This document shows, piece after piece, positions 26,101 to 39,399 of a DNA stretch of 64,000 nt. Made by a program: the position numbers and the translations under genes. The first letter of the stretch is position 1; each line of letters opens with the position of its first letter. The notes beneath the pieces were generated by a model that was not told the origin of the DNA, did not search any database, and saw nothing but the letters and a program-made list of their open reading frames with translations. Source of the stretch: Prinia subflava (Eukaryota; Chordata; Aves; Passeriformes; Cisticolidae); the NCBI RefSeq assembly GCF_021018805.1, contig NC_086247.1, forward strand, positions 139,417,602-139,481,601, read 5' to 3'.

Positions 26101-29100
26101 AGGAAGAGATAATTAGCACTAAATTGTGTATTCTGGGCAAAATCCATCCACTTCTGCCAAGATTTCACAAGGCCTCAAATACAGTGGAAATACGTGTGGG
26201 GTGGATGCTTTTTGCATAAATGTGGAAGGAAGTGTGCATGATTGCACTCTTGGTCAGCGTGGCCCAGAAACAGGATCTGGGGTCGATGCGGGTCCGTGCC
26301 AGCTCCACACCCTGGGTGAGTTGTGGGTTTGGTGATGACAGCTCCGGCAGGGGACAGGGACAGTGCCTGCAGGGACAAGTGGCTGCAGTAACATGTGGGG
26401 GAAATAGCCCCTATCCCAGCCATTCCCCTTGTTCTGCTGCCTTCCTTGGCTTTCCTTTGTGCCCTGCTGGCAGCCCTGCTGGGCACTACATTGCTCTTGG
26501 TCCTTCAATAAGGTGGGCTTGTGGATGCCCCGGGCTTCAGTTTGGAGTCTCTGTTGTAGGACAGACAGGAACTCCAGACCCTGCACAGCGCTGTCACTGC
26601 AGCATGATGTAATTCTTTATATGCACTGGGTGCCCCTGTTATATGTGCTTTAATAAACACTCTGCTGTTTCAATTCTTTTTCCTCTGCTTCACAGCACTC
26701 ACATTTCAGACACTTGGCCAGAGGCTTTTGGCCATTTTCCTCTAGGAAGTGCTACCTGAGTCCAGCTGCTACTCCAGGAAGATGTTGGTCTTCTGTAGGT
26801 CCTGTGTCATTCCTGGCAGCCCTGGCAGGTGCACACTGAAGATGCTCCTGTTGGAAATATCTCCAACACTGTGTGTCCGGGCTGTGTCTCCAAAGGCTAC
26901 AGTCACTCCTCAGATTGGTGCTGTGACTAAAAAAACCATCGTGTCCCAGAGCTTGTCTCAGCTTCATTGCAGCCTTTCAGGGCTAAATCATGCAATAGCC
27001 CAGACAACTGAGTATGTTCAAAAAGAGTTGGCTGTGATGAATGCTGGCCACAAAACTGGATCCTGAGGCGAGTCTTGCTGGACTTTGGTCTGAGGAAGCT
27101 CTGGCTCAGACAGAAAAAAGGTCTGAAAATGCTCTAACAGGTGGTCTAAATTTGCACAGTCCTGCTGTACCAAACCTCACCAAACAAAAGCAGAGAGTGG
27201 AAGACATCACACTTCACATCACCAGTTCATAATGGGTAGAAAGAGGTCACGTTTCTGCCAGATAGCTAAGTTTTAAGTTTGCCTCATCTTCCCATTTCCA
27301 CACAGAAAAATACCCAATTCATCAGCTTTTTGTCTTGGATTGCATCTTGTAAACCTTAGGGCTTTCATATGAGAATCTTTGGACCTTGACTGTCAATTTT
27401 CCTTAACACATGATGGATGCTGAGAACTGGACACCAAACTATGCAGAGAATGCAGCAGTGCTGATTGGAGCACAAGAATTTCTTCCAGGTTTTACATGAA
27501 ACACACTCGCAGGTGTGTGTGTCCCAGGATGGCATTTGCCTTCACTTTTGTTGTGGGCAGACAATACCAAACATTCAAACAGTTGCTGGATCTCTAAAGA
27601 TGGTGGGTCTGTTTCTGCACAGTCTGCACTCCCTGGCAGGTCATTCTTCATGAGAGCCAGGTTGGGCTTGTTTGTTGGAGACTTTGGCATTTGACATTCC
27701 CCTCTTAAGTGTTTTTTACTGACATCTATTTGACTTCTGACCATACCTAAGGGGTTTTCAGAATCAATTTGGATTCAAACCTTGTCTTCCTGTGGGAAAT
27801 GGTATAGATGAGTTGTGGACAAGATGATCATTTATCTTAGTTTGGGTACTAAAAGAGTAGTGAATCTTGGCTACATGGACTTGTGCTTGACAGGCTGGAG
27901 AATTAGTTTACTCAAAAGGCTTTAACACTTCAGATAAATTACTGTTGGTTTCCCTTCTTTATTAGATGTCATAATGATATGGATATTTAGATTTTAAAAT
28001 GTAGAGATTGTTTAATGCATTGTCAGCTGCTCCCCTGTCCCTGGCTACAACCAGTTGCTCCAGAGCTGCTTTTATTCTGCCCCTGCTAAGGACTGGCTGA
28101 GATGTGGCCTGGAATCTCAGTTCTGTGCTAGGTTTTCCATTCAGGGCAGTAGGGAGGTGTGAGCACTGCCAAGGCACAGTGGGATCTGTAGGAGCACCCA
28201 GCACCGAGAACTTTGCTCCTCATTGTGCCCAAAATGCTCAAAACGGCAAAGCTTGGCCTGGTGTGCAATCTCATGCAGCTTAGCAGATCCTGCACAGCCA
28301 GGTGAGCACAGCCTGGTTCACCCCAGAGCAGCAAGGCTGAGTCCCCAGGCCGGGCCTGGGCAGGGGTCACTGCTGTTTGGAATCTCCATGGTGCCATCAG
28401 CAACCGGCAAAGAACCTTCTGGCATTCAGCTGTCAAATGTGCCATGATTAGATCAAAGTGTGCTGGGAGGTTTCTTGTTTTCTTAGGTGATGCATGATGT
28501 TAAATGCCAGCTATGGCTTTCGTAATAGCTTTGGACCACTGCCTTTGCCTAGTCTGTGCCAGATTTGTGACAAACCTTGTCTGAACATTATTTAATATTC
28601 CCAATATGACAATGAAATATTGACTTTAAAAGAATTTTTTTAAAAAGCAGCCCACAGTCCATTTTCCAACTAGTTTTACATCTTTCTTAATACTAAATCT
28701 AGACTTTTTACCACTAGTTTCCATGCAAGTATGTTTTCAGGAATTGTGTTTTCACTCTCATTGAGGAAAATGAATTAAACTAAGAGGATGTACAAACATG
28801 AGTATCCAGCAAATGGTTGCTGCTTCAATCCCAGCAGGGCTGTTTGTATAACATTCCTGCAAAGTTAGACATTGAGTTCATTATGGAGCCAGGGTTTTTT
28901 CAAATTTTGTTTTCTATTGAAAGCAATAAAAAATGAAGTTATAGGAGACTTTGCTTTGGAAAAGCAGTAAGAAAGAAGCAAAGAAGCTTGGCAGCAGAGC
29001 TGTTAGGTGCTGTAAGCCCAGGGAGTGCTGTTGGTTCAGAGAACCTGAGTGTTACAGAATAGATGGTCTTCCAGCAAGGCAAGAGCCAACACAGATCTTC

Positions 29101-30469
29101 AGAACTATTACTGTGGCAACCTTGCCATTGACTTCAAAGGTGCTGACTGGACTTGCAAAGGGTTATCAAGGCTTTCTGTGCAGCATCAGATATGGGATTA
29201 CTCTTGAATTTGTAAGGACTAGAAACCTCATATCCCTTTGAACATATGATGCCAAGTCCACCTCTCATTATTACTAAATAGATCTCTTTCCAGTTACTGA
29301 TTGCTTACAGTGCTGGGTGGCTCTGGATGCCTCAGAAATGTGCTCAGTTTTTACTAAGATTTTTTGGTTAATTCCTATACCTATAGGCAACTTCCCTTCC
29401 CCCTCCATTTCCTAAAATAATTCCTGTGGGATTAACAGCACCCATGTGTTGGATTTGCAGCACCTGCTCTCACATGGACTGTGTGTTCCACAACATAAGC
29501 AATTCTGCTGCAGAAAGAAAAGATGAGAAAAGCGGCCTAACTGTGTTCTTCGTGGCTTCTAGAAACACCTCAGTCTTTGGACAATAATCCACAAATGAAG
29601 CAGGTGCTGGTGGTATGAGAAGTAAGACCTTCTGCCAGTGATTAGATTTGTCACCACTCATATGACAAATCCTCATGAATAAGGAGTATGGCAGGTCACT
29701 TTAACACCCCATCTGTGTCCTGATTTCTGTGAGAAAAAGATGCTGCTCTTTGTCTGGATCCCTGGGACATGTTGCTGGACAGGCTGAGCTGTCCCCACGG
29801 GGGAGCCTGCCCAGAAAGAGCAGATGATGGTGTAGCTGTGGACAGCAGCATCTTCAGCATGTCAACAAATCTTCCCTCCAAGCCCAGAGTGATCAGCAGA
29901 TACCCACTCTCACATACACCACTGGTTATTTGTGCAGTAGAGGTGTCTCCTATTCCTTCCTGCAGCTGAGCTCCTAGGAGCAGCTCTGGCTCCTGGGTTC
30001 TGGCTGAGAAACGTCCCCCTCTGCCCCTTCCATCCTCCTCCCTCCATCAGCTTCTTGCAGCCGTGCTGGTGTTTGGAGCTCTTGGAAGGAGTGGTGCTTT
30101 GTTTAACCCTCATGACCTTTTCTGCCTGAAAATTAAAAAAGAAGGAAAAAAATTAATGTTTTGAGAAAACACATGAAACTGTTTTGAACCCCAGAGCTAA
30201 GCTGTGTCTCAAAATTAATTATATTTCTCTATAAAGAAATGCAGTAGGTCAAAGGACATGGTGAAGTAATACATTATGGGGAAGCTGACAGGAGAACAGT
30301 AAGTTTGGGCTTAAGTGAAAAATTTTTTGCTTTGCTGGCTCTTGGTATGGAGCCAATAACAACAGAGCAGGAGCTGTCTTGAAATGACCATGGAGAGCAG
30401 GTGTCCTGCAGACAGTGTTGGAACTACTGCAAGTAATACTCTGAGTTATGGCACTTCTGTTCAGTGTCT
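17179..30469. other. Intergenic; no gene seen
   Basis: About 13 kb of mixed AT-rich and GC-moderate DNA. Short open frames occur on both strands, but none shows a domain, biased codon use or splice context that I can support. An AATAAA lies at about 26653 in CTTTAATAAACACTCTG, without an associated gene. A short near-tandem GTTTGTCAAC repeat lies near 23610-23632. No tRNA, rRNA or recognisable large retroelement was found. Confidence 0.5.
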
Positions 30470-30506
30470 AATAATAGTAATAATGATGATGATGATGATA
30501 ATAATA
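30470..30506 (+). repeat. ATA/ATG trinucleotide microsatellite
   Basis: An imperfect run of TAA and TGA trinucleotides (AATAATAGTAATAATGATGATG and on), about 37 bp, with five consecutive TGA-type units at its centre. Likely length-polymorphic. Confidence 0.85.
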
Positions 30507-32369
30507 TTTGCCCTTTTTGGGATGCATGAACACTGAAATACTGTTTTATTAGCAATCATTTTGTCTCCCTGGGAAGAGTCGTATGGGACCCCCTCCACAC
30601 CACATGGAAACAAGAAGTGTCATTTGTTTTAATGCAAGTTTCAGGGTTTACAATATGCAGTCTGTTGAAGAGTCAGGAGCTCAAAGCCATGAGAATTAAG
30701 AGATTTTCCTCTCTCCAGAGAGCCACACATGCATCTGCTACCTACCATGCCTTCTGACAGCAGCTCTTTTTGTTCCCCATTTTACATGCTGTTTCACTGC
30801 AGCAAGTTGAGAAGCAACACTGCACTGCCAGAACCAGTTGTGTCCCCAAGTTCCAGCGGAACAGGTACTGCTGTTACGACCCCCACTCCACAAACCCAGG
30901 AAAATCATTTTACTGCACTCAAAACCCTTGCACTCTCCTGCCAGTCAGTGAAGGTCTTTTCATTAAGTAAAAGCCCCATGTACAGATCCTGAAGGGAGAT
31001 GAGCACCTGGAGGTCTCTTGAAGCCAGCAGAAGTTTCTTGCAATGGCTAAAGACCTCTCAGAATTTGACTGTGAGGACTTAACAATCCACCCTCTGACAT
31101 GCTTTTTATTTCCCCCCAGTGTCTATTATTTTAGACCCAGTATTTTCTGCAGCATGTGTTTCTCCTCTAGAGTCATGGCATACAAAACTGCTTTGATTCC
31201 TGATGCAGCTTCAGCTGGCCCCTCACACCACTGAAAGAGGAACTGGGAATGGTTTCTCCGTGCTGCAGGCACAGTGAGCGCACCCGCCTCACCCCGAGCC
31301 CCCTCTGGGTAGGAAAAGGAGTGAGATGAAAGGCAGACAGCACCAGAAACTGCAGGGGCAAGAGAAAGTGTTCCACTCAGATTAGGCTTCAGTAGCTTTT
31401 TACAATAGTCAGACCAAAACCTGTAAGTTCTTGTGCTGGTAACAGTAAGATTTGTACCTGTATTTATGCCAGGGACTGTAACACTACATGAGAGGCAAGC
31501 TTTCTGCCTAAGTACATAACCTCATTGCTGGGTAGAGGCAGGAAAAAAATTACCTTATTTCATAAAAGTGAGGCTTAGACATTCCTCTGAAACGTTGAAC
31601 ATCAAATATTGCTGGAGAAGAGCCCCTGGGCTGGGTTGTTTTTCATGGAAGGTGTGGCAAACCATTATTTCTGAGGAAGAAAAGGTCTCACACAAGCAGA
31701 TGTGCTGAATTTAACACAGGTTATGCAGTATCAGGTGACTAAAGGGAGAAGATGGATTGGTATCTTGGTGGTTAGTGTTATGGGGGGTTGATAAATGTTA
31801 TTGATACGGCAATTTTTCTCTGAAGACTAGATTATTAAATAAGTATGGTGCTAATTGCATGACAGCATTGTATTAGTCATAGCAAGATCCTCTGTAACGT
31901 TTTCTAAGCGCTCTTCCAGATGAGATCACAAATATGCAGAGAAAAACACAAAAAGTTATTCAGTTTCATGTCACCTCTTTTTTTTGACTGGAAAGAGAAA
32001 CACTGTAATAGAAACTTATGAAGACATATAATTTTTGCTAAGAAATGAACTGAAATGATCTGCTAATGTGGGGGTAAGGGGGATAGTATGGGGGGAGAGA
32101 TGTGGTCAGTGTCAGAAATAAAAATGTAAGAGAGAATCCTACACAGGATAAATAATAAGCCCAGAGAGACATCTTGGAAGAATAATTACATCAAAGCCAG
32201 CCGAGTCCCAGTGCATGTCACTGCTGAGGGCAGGGCAGGACGCAGGTGGGCTGCTCCAGTTTCCCAGGCAATAGATTCATCTGTGACAACATCACTGAAG
32301 TCTGCCAAGACCAGAGCATTGTTGGAACTAAAAAGTCACAAGCTTCCCCAGTTCTTCTAATCTAATAAA
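30507..32369. other. Intergenic; no gene seen
   Basis: No supported gene, RNA or repeat family. The short open frames at 30729-30992 have no recognisable domain and overlap in several frames, as expected by chance. Confidence 0.5.
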
Positions 32370-33560
32370 TAAGGCTTTGAGCATAAGATGCAAGAGGGAG
32401 GGGAAAAATGGGAGGAGTTCTTTGAGTGACAGGTGCAGAGAAAGATGGAAAAGCCCAAACTGGAGAGAGCAGGAAAGGTTTCTCAAAAAGTGACAAAGAT
32501 TCCTGAGGAAATAAAGTCAGTTAGGACCAAGAAGAGAGCTGAACTATTGGCTCACAGGGTGAGTTGAAAAAATCAAATCAGGGCATGTTAGCACACAAAA
32601 TCTGTGATGGAGTGAGGGACAGTGGGGGGAAAGGAAAAGAAAACCTGGCACAAGGAAGAACAGGTGGGGATCGAGGATAAGCTGCTTTCCCTTGTTTCTT
32701 GGCAGTATTCTGCCCCTTTGGTGGGTGTCTGATCCAAGTCAAAGAGCAACAGCAGGATTCAAAGTGTGTGTGTCAGGTATGGGGTGATGCTGGGCAGGAG
32801 CAGAGGGCAGTCAGGGCACAGCACGACTGCCCCTGGGAGGTGACAGTGCAGGTGATGCTGTGACTGCCAACCACACACAGCCATGGAGGGTGTCAGAGGG
32901 GAAGGGATGGTTGGTGACTGGTGAGGAATATGAGAAGCCAAAGAGCACAGCTGGAGAGAGGGGGAGAGAGGCAGTCAGGAGGGAAAGCCTTTCCTGCTAG
33001 GGCAATTGTCCATGGAGAAGGCTACAGAGGGATTCTTCTACAGAGGGATTCTTCACAGGTCAGACTAAGCAGATCCTTTCCATCTGCTCATAGAGGAGGA
33101 ATATCCAAATCTCCACTTTGCTTTGGGTCCTCTTGAGTCTAATGCTGCTTCCAGGCAGCAGGAAGTTTCTCTGAAGCAAATGAATACAGGGAAGCAGTGA
33201 TGGAACTGGACTCAGCTGGGGGAGGTCATCAGGAGACACAAGAGGGAAGAGCCAGCAAAAGCTGGGCAGAGATAATGGGCAGGGAGCAAAGCAGCTCAGA
33301 TGCAGAAAGTTTCCTGAGGGGAGAAAAATCTGGGTAGGAGATGGAGGAAAAGTGGAGAGACTGGAAAAGACACCTCTGGTAGGCCACAGACAGCAAGAGA
33401 GATTTACAGGAGATAGAAAAGAATATACAGAATGTGAAGGAAAACTGGGAAAGAAGGGAAACAAGTCCTGTGTCAGGGGCAGGCTGAGGCCAGCAGGGAG
33501 AGGGACTGGGAAGAGGGACAGGGCTGGGAAGGCCTTTGATCAAGAGCTTTAGGCTGAGGG
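32370..33560 (+). other. Purine-rich strand-asymmetric stretch
   Basis: For more than 1 kb the + strand is enriched in A and G. I count 41 of 60 purines at 33361-33420 and 44 of 60 at 33421-33480. Within it CTACAGAGGGATTCTT is repeated in tandem at 33022-33037 and 33038-33053. The long - strand open frames here (for example 33060-33464) are Ser/Pro/Leu/Phe-rich, which is what a pyrimidine-rich strand gives by composition, so I do not call them genes. Confidence 0.6.
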
Positions 33561-36500
33561 TTTGGGCTGAAGAAGCTGTGAAATCCAGCAGGTGTTGTGC
33601 CCTGATGTTCTGCTTGCACCAATGGGTTCACTGGCTGGGCAGGGAAAGGCTGTGCCACAGGCTCTCACCCTTTGTTGTCCTATTAAAGCTTTCACAAAGT
33701 ACCTGTAGGCATGGAGCTGTACCTGCTTCTTGCAGAGCCCCTTACTGAACACCAAAGGAGAGTGCCTTTAATCCCACCCCATTTTGTCATCACCCATAAT
33801 ATCTGCAATATCAGATCAGCCTTCGATAGGTGTTTTGGTAATATTTGAAATGGCAGATGAGACTTAAATAGGTGTTTTGTGTAGAACAACGTGTTATCTT
33901 AGCAGTTTGTGCAGTGCAGGTTGATGAGCAAGTTTCATTTCTGTTTTTTACCTCTTGTAAATTTATGAATTTTAGATTTGGATCTCTGGCAGGCTGTGTA
34001 GGAAGAGCAGGGCTCTCAGACGTCTGTGGGCAGCTCTTATGGGAATGAAATTATGCCCCTTTTGTGTGACACTGCCCCATAATTTAAAATTCCCTGTACC
34101 ACATTTTAACTCATCATAGGTAAAAACCCAACAGGAGACATAGTCTTGAATTTTCAATTAAATCTCTTTTCCAATAAAAAATTACCTGCAAATTGCAGGG
34201 GCAGATTAAAACTTTGCTGAAGCTGTACACTTCTGCATAGTTCGAAGGTTGCTGGATACATTCCCCAGGAGCATCCCTCCACCTTCCATCCATCACAGTC
34301 ACTTGACTGAGCGGTGGGAGGAAGAGCTGGGGATGACAGGCTGTGGGGAGAGCTGCTGAGAAATGCACAGCAACAGCAAAAGCAATGGGAGAGGAGCCAG
34401 AGGGGATAGAGCAGCTCCCTCGTGCAGGGCTGAGCTTTTTGCTGGAGAAGCAGGAAATGCCTCAGCTTCTGCAGTGGCACTGGTGTTCCTTGGAGTATTT
34501 CCAGCCCAGTCCCCTTGCTGTTCTTCTTTCATGGCTGATGCTCATCCTCATGGATGTGCTTTTTCTGTGCAGCCCAGGGCCCTGGCTGCTGGCCCTGGTG
34601 GCTGTGGTGGCCCTGCACCTCCTCCAAGAGAGGGAGTGGCAGAACCTGGGCCTGGAAACAGATCCAGAAATAGGGAAGGCAAGTTTGTGAGTGACAGCGT
34701 CCCAGTTTAGCCTCTCCCGGTCACATGCCGTCTGCTCCCTGACAGCCCCGCACTAATGTTACAGACATCACAGAGCCTAACATCACACTGCTCCAGCACC
34801 GTGCCTCCAGTCACAAGGGGAGTCATGAGCTGGGAAACGAGCAAATACAGGCTAAAACTGCAACATCTTGAGGCAAAGATGAAGAAAAAGAAAAAAAAGC
34901 CAACACCTGATGGGGATGGCTGTAATGCTCTGCATCATCTTATATAAAAGGTCTTTCTCAGCTGTCCCAGTTTGACAGTGTGGGTGAGGGTTTAGTCATG
35001 TTAAAACTGGCATCTCTAAGGCTACTGTTGTTTGTCACATTACTAAAATGAGGTTTAGTGATAATGGGAAGGATACTGATAATGATTTGGGTCCAGATAA
35101 TCAGAGAAAAAGAGAAAATGTTGCTGTCAGAAACAGCAGAGGCCCAGGCAACAACTACAACAAATGTATCAAACTGGATGTTTGCATTACAGTATATCTT
35201 ATTGAAGGCAAATATGTTCTGCAGCACCATTTTTTGCTTCTTTCTTTCTAGGGAGGTTTTTTTGGCCAGCTTGCTCTGAGCCCAGTGCTGGTGCCAGACA
35301 GGTCAGGGCGCTGACTCCGTTCGCGCAGTGAAGCTGAGGCTGCACACCAGGGATCTGCTGCCTCCCAGTTCTTGGGCTGGGCCTTACACAGCCCCATGGC
35401 AGGCTGGCCCCCCAAGCTTCCCAGCATCCCAATCCTTTGGGACTCACCCTGGCATGGGGCATGCCTGCAGGATTCCCAGAGGGAAGCTCTGGTGCACGGA
35501 CAGGGGCAGCCATCACATGCTTGTGGGACCATCGGTGACCAGGATGGGACACTAAGTCAGTTCAGAGTGAGTCTTGCCAGCCCTGGGCAGACACCAGAGG
35601 CACAACTCCCTGCCAGCTGCTTTGGTCTCTCCCTCATTCCCTGTACAATGGGGAAGGTGGCACAGGGTCATGGGGACGAGGAAGTTCCTTTGCACTAGCT
35701 CGCTCTGGTTAAGGGAGCAGCCAGCAGAACCCACAGTGGGCTGCCCTCCTGGAGTTAAGAAAACTCAAAAACCCCAAAAGGAAGTGAAATCAGCCTTTCT
35801 AGAAGATGGAAATGCTGAGGAGGTGCTTCATGCTCCAGCAGCCAGAGAGGTTCGAAGGGCAGCAGAAATCCCCTGATGTGTCAGCAGTAGGTGAGGGAGA
35901 AGGGGCAGCACTGCAGACATCAGAAGGAAGCAACAGGCAGAGAGCTGAGGCAGTGAGGAGGAGCTGCTTAGTCCCTGTTGGCTCCAGGGAAGGGGATAAG
36001 AGACAGGGAGTGTGTCCCAAGACATGGAGAAGGGCACAGTGAGGAATGACAGCAACCCACTGCCAGTCTCAAACACCCGAAGAGGAGTGGAATGTGATGT
36101 GTAAGAGCTGCACCATAACTACTCTGAGACAGGTCAGGATCAGGCTTCTCTCAGGAATCCCTGCAACAATTTTTCCCCATTTCTACTCTAATCCTGCCAT
36201 TCCGCTGTTCTGCTTGTAATCCCCTCACAAAAGGGATTGTAAGCAAAGTTATGGGGTGTGTCCCCAAGACAAAGTTTTCCATAAAGGTCTCTTAATCAAT
36301 CTTTCCTGAAAATCGTGTGTTATAATACAGTGAAACGTTTAGAAGTGAAGAGGCACCTAAAACATAAAGCATAACAAATGTTTTTGGTGGAGTGACCAAA
36401 TTACAATGATTGTAAGGGCATGGGCCTGAGATCCTAAGGCAAACCAAGATGCAATGTATTTTTTTTAAAAAAAGCAAAGGTAAGAAAGGCAAAGAAAGGG

Positions 36501-38399
36501 GCCCCTGGAAGGAATACTTTTTGCATTAGGAGATTACAAGTAATAACAACCAGCTGGAGAATGAAAGATCTCAAATTTATGTAGAGATTGTTGAGCTACT
36601 CAGACTTAGCATGCCAAGAAGATAAACTTCTCTCTTCCAGGTCAAGTTACTGCCAGGTAAATTATGTCTAAGCTCTATTTGTAAGAAGCAATAGTGACCT
36701 CACATGGCTTTCTAAATTATTCCAGCAGATTGTGATCCCAGATCTTGTTATTACCTTGATGAAATAATATAAATTCAAATCAGGCAACCAGGTCTGAATG
36801 ACAGGGCACTCCTGTTCTCCTGGAAATGAAACTTCATTACGTGATGGGAAAGTTGGTGACATGGGGTGGGAGACAGGAAATGCTGTTCAGCCCTTGAAGG
36901 ATCCTGACAGATCACAGACAGGGACTGATCCAAGTATCTGATACTTATTTTGCATCCAATATTTTCAGTAGCAGTTATCTCCTTGCAGCTGACTTGGGAT
37001 AGTGAAGGAGTTGTACCCTAGCTTTGATGTTTCCCTACTGACAATTTTTGGGCAGTGGTTAGCACTTTCTATTTGAGAGAAAATTTTATTTTCACAGCTC
37101 TTTTGATATAACAGACATTTGATTTCTAAGACATCAGTAATGTTGTAATGACATCAACTAACTGTTCAGTGTAGGCACCAAATAGAGGAGCTCTTGGGAA
37201 AATTCCCTCTCTGTTATCCATGGCCCTTTTACAAAGCTCTTACAGGGCCTGGGCCAGTGTCCTTGCAGATGGAAAACAGCACTGTCCCACATGCTGACCC
37301 ACAGAAAAGTCAGTTTTACTATGGGACATGCAAGGCCAAATTTCCTGCTAATGTCATATAGCAGCACTGGGGCCCTGGGGGCAGAGGCTTGCTGGGCAGC
37401 CAAGGCCAAGAAGTATCAATGCAGCTTCCCCTGCCTGTGTTCCCAGATCGAGAAAGAAGCATTTTAACAGCTGCAAAGTAGATGGCTCCCTAGTATAATC
37501 AGAGCTCACAGAGTAGGTTATTCTGACCAACTGCACTGATGGTGACAATGTGGGCAGTACTTAAACTTCCAGGCAGGAAGCTCCTGAGCATGGGGAGCTT
37601 CAGTTCAGTACCAGTGTGATTACAGCCATCTCCTGGTTAGCAGTAAACCTTGTTCCAGCTTTGCTTTGGTCCTGGATCTACAGATTCAGGGTGTGTTTGT
37701 ACACGGGACACTGCCAAATCAGCCCATGTCACATGTTTGACACGAGCTCTAGGCAGTCTGCAGAGAAGTGAGGAATAAAACTTCAGGAAGGATTTGTAGA
37801 TCCTCAGGTCTGTTCACAGCCCTTTGGCAGAGTCAGAACACACATTGGAGCCACAAATCCACTCTGAGCAGGGTGCCTGCCTGAGAAACTGCCTGCCAAA
37901 TAGCTGGAGCTGCTCACATTGTAGTAAGTGTGCATAGGGTGTAGTTTATAAGAGACCTGTTTGTGTCTGCCTGTGGAGGAAGACGAGAGGGCCTGAGGTC
38001 ACCCTTTATTCAGAAAGGAAGATGCTGAAGAAAGTCGGTGCTGCGTGTGCAGCTTTCCACCACCTCTGAAAAGCATTCCTGAAAGCTGACACTGCCAGTA
38101 ATTTTTTGTTTTGTTCCAAGGTGCTCATACTTCAGATGGCGACATCTTGACATTCACATCCATTATGTGAAGGGATTGCGGAAATAACTCAGCTCTGACT
38201 CTCTCTGTGATATTAATCCCCAGCTGCTGGCTGCAGCACAGAGCTGCCTCAGACAGCACCCAGCAGCCACCAGCTCCCCAGCCCCTGCTGCGCCTGGCTG
38301 CAAGGAGGACAGAGGAGCATTTCCTAAATCAGCCTTTCCCCGCTTCAAAATCTGAATCCAAGTTGGCACATTAGAGCTTTCCTCCTTGCTGTGCAGCCA
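33561..38399. other. Intergenic; no gene seen
   Basis: GC-moderate intergenic DNA with overlapping short open frames in several frames (34114-34710 and 35199-36076) but no recognisable protein family. No tRNA or retroelement was recognised. Confidence 0.5.
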
Positions 38400-38705
38400 C
38401 AGGTGCTTGGGGTGAAATATAAGGCCTTTAACATGAGCATTGTGATAATATAATTTCCCATCATGGGAACCAGACGGGCTTCATTAAACAACGGCTTGAA
38501 ATTGTACAAATGAGAAAGGAGCCTGCAAATTAGGATACACAGCTCTTGTTCACATGGCAAAACATCATTAGCTTTGAGGTGGGAGACTCTGTTACCTTTT
38601 ACACCCTGTTGACTTTTAATGCTGGTGTTTTTAATACACACGCTGCAAGCTGGTTTGGAAAATACAAACTGTGGTAATTGCTCCAAAGCTCCGTTCATCA
38701 TTCCT
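38400..38705. promoter_or_regulatory. Candidate conserved non-coding element
   Basis: A block of evenly mixed composition, lacking the repeats and short runs of its surroundings. It is dense in homeodomain-type cores (ATTAAA, CATTAG, TTTTAATG, TTTTTAATA). The impression is qualitative, from texture and motif content only. No alignment was possible. Confidence 0.3.
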
Positions 38706-39027
38706 TGGAACAGATGTCAGTGGGGAAGGAACCTGCTGAAGGAGAAGGGGAGGAGTGATCTAAAGGGCTGAGGAGTAGAAAAGCAGAGTAATTCTGCGTG
38801 AGTGAAATGGGTTACCCATCTGGACACAGAGATAGGGCTGGCAGTGCTCAGGGCTCTGCCATGGCACCTGGTACTCGCTTTTACCACTGGGGACTTGCAC
38901 ATTCAACAGTGTTTAGAAGAAAACACATCAGATGAGGGATGCATGAAAGGCTGAAAAACAAATAGCCCCTTTGCTTAAGGATTGCTTCAGCTTAAACCTT
39001 ACCTAGCCCCAAAAAACAAAGGTGATG

Positions 39028-39120
39028 CATTTTTTTTCTTTCTGTCTTTCTTTAAAGATGGAAGGAAAAAAGAAGGGAGGAAAACTTGAAGTGGAAAAAC
39101 AAAACCAAACAAAAAAAAGC
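39028..39120. repeat. Pyrimidine tract followed by purine tract
   Basis: A T/C-rich run (about 39028-39055, ending TTTCTTTAAAG) is followed at once by an A/G-rich run to about 39118. It could form a hairpin or mirror-type structure. The first half also looks like a splice acceptor; see the open frame that follows. Confidence 0.5.
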
Positions 39121-39399
39121 CTCCATGGACCTGTATGTGTGAATGCTGCCGAGAGCAAAGACACGCTGACAAAACAAGCCAGGAATGCTGAGGCCCGAGT
39201 TCTGAAACACATACGGTTTATGTTGTTCTTACCACAAACCAAAAATATGTTCCCATTTGAAATGGTTGAATCCACAGCTGTTTTAAAATCCCTTGGTACT
39301 TCTGAGACAAATGATCCAAGTCAGACTGTGCTAACAGGGTCAGTTTTAGAGCCAGGCGAGAGCTGTGACTGATGCAGAATCACTGCAGCTCCATCCTTT

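Noticed and set aside
26640..26665. AATAAA-containing stretch resembling the 3' end of a gene or LTR
   Set aside because: No TATA or CCAAT arrangement, terminal repeat or upstream exon could be supported; isolated hexamers are common.
33060..33543. Two overlapping - strand open frames of 134 and 104 codons
   Set aside because: Both lie on the pyrimidine-rich strand of a purine-skewed stretch, are Ser/Pro/Phe/Leu-rich as that composition dictates, and overlap each other in different frames.
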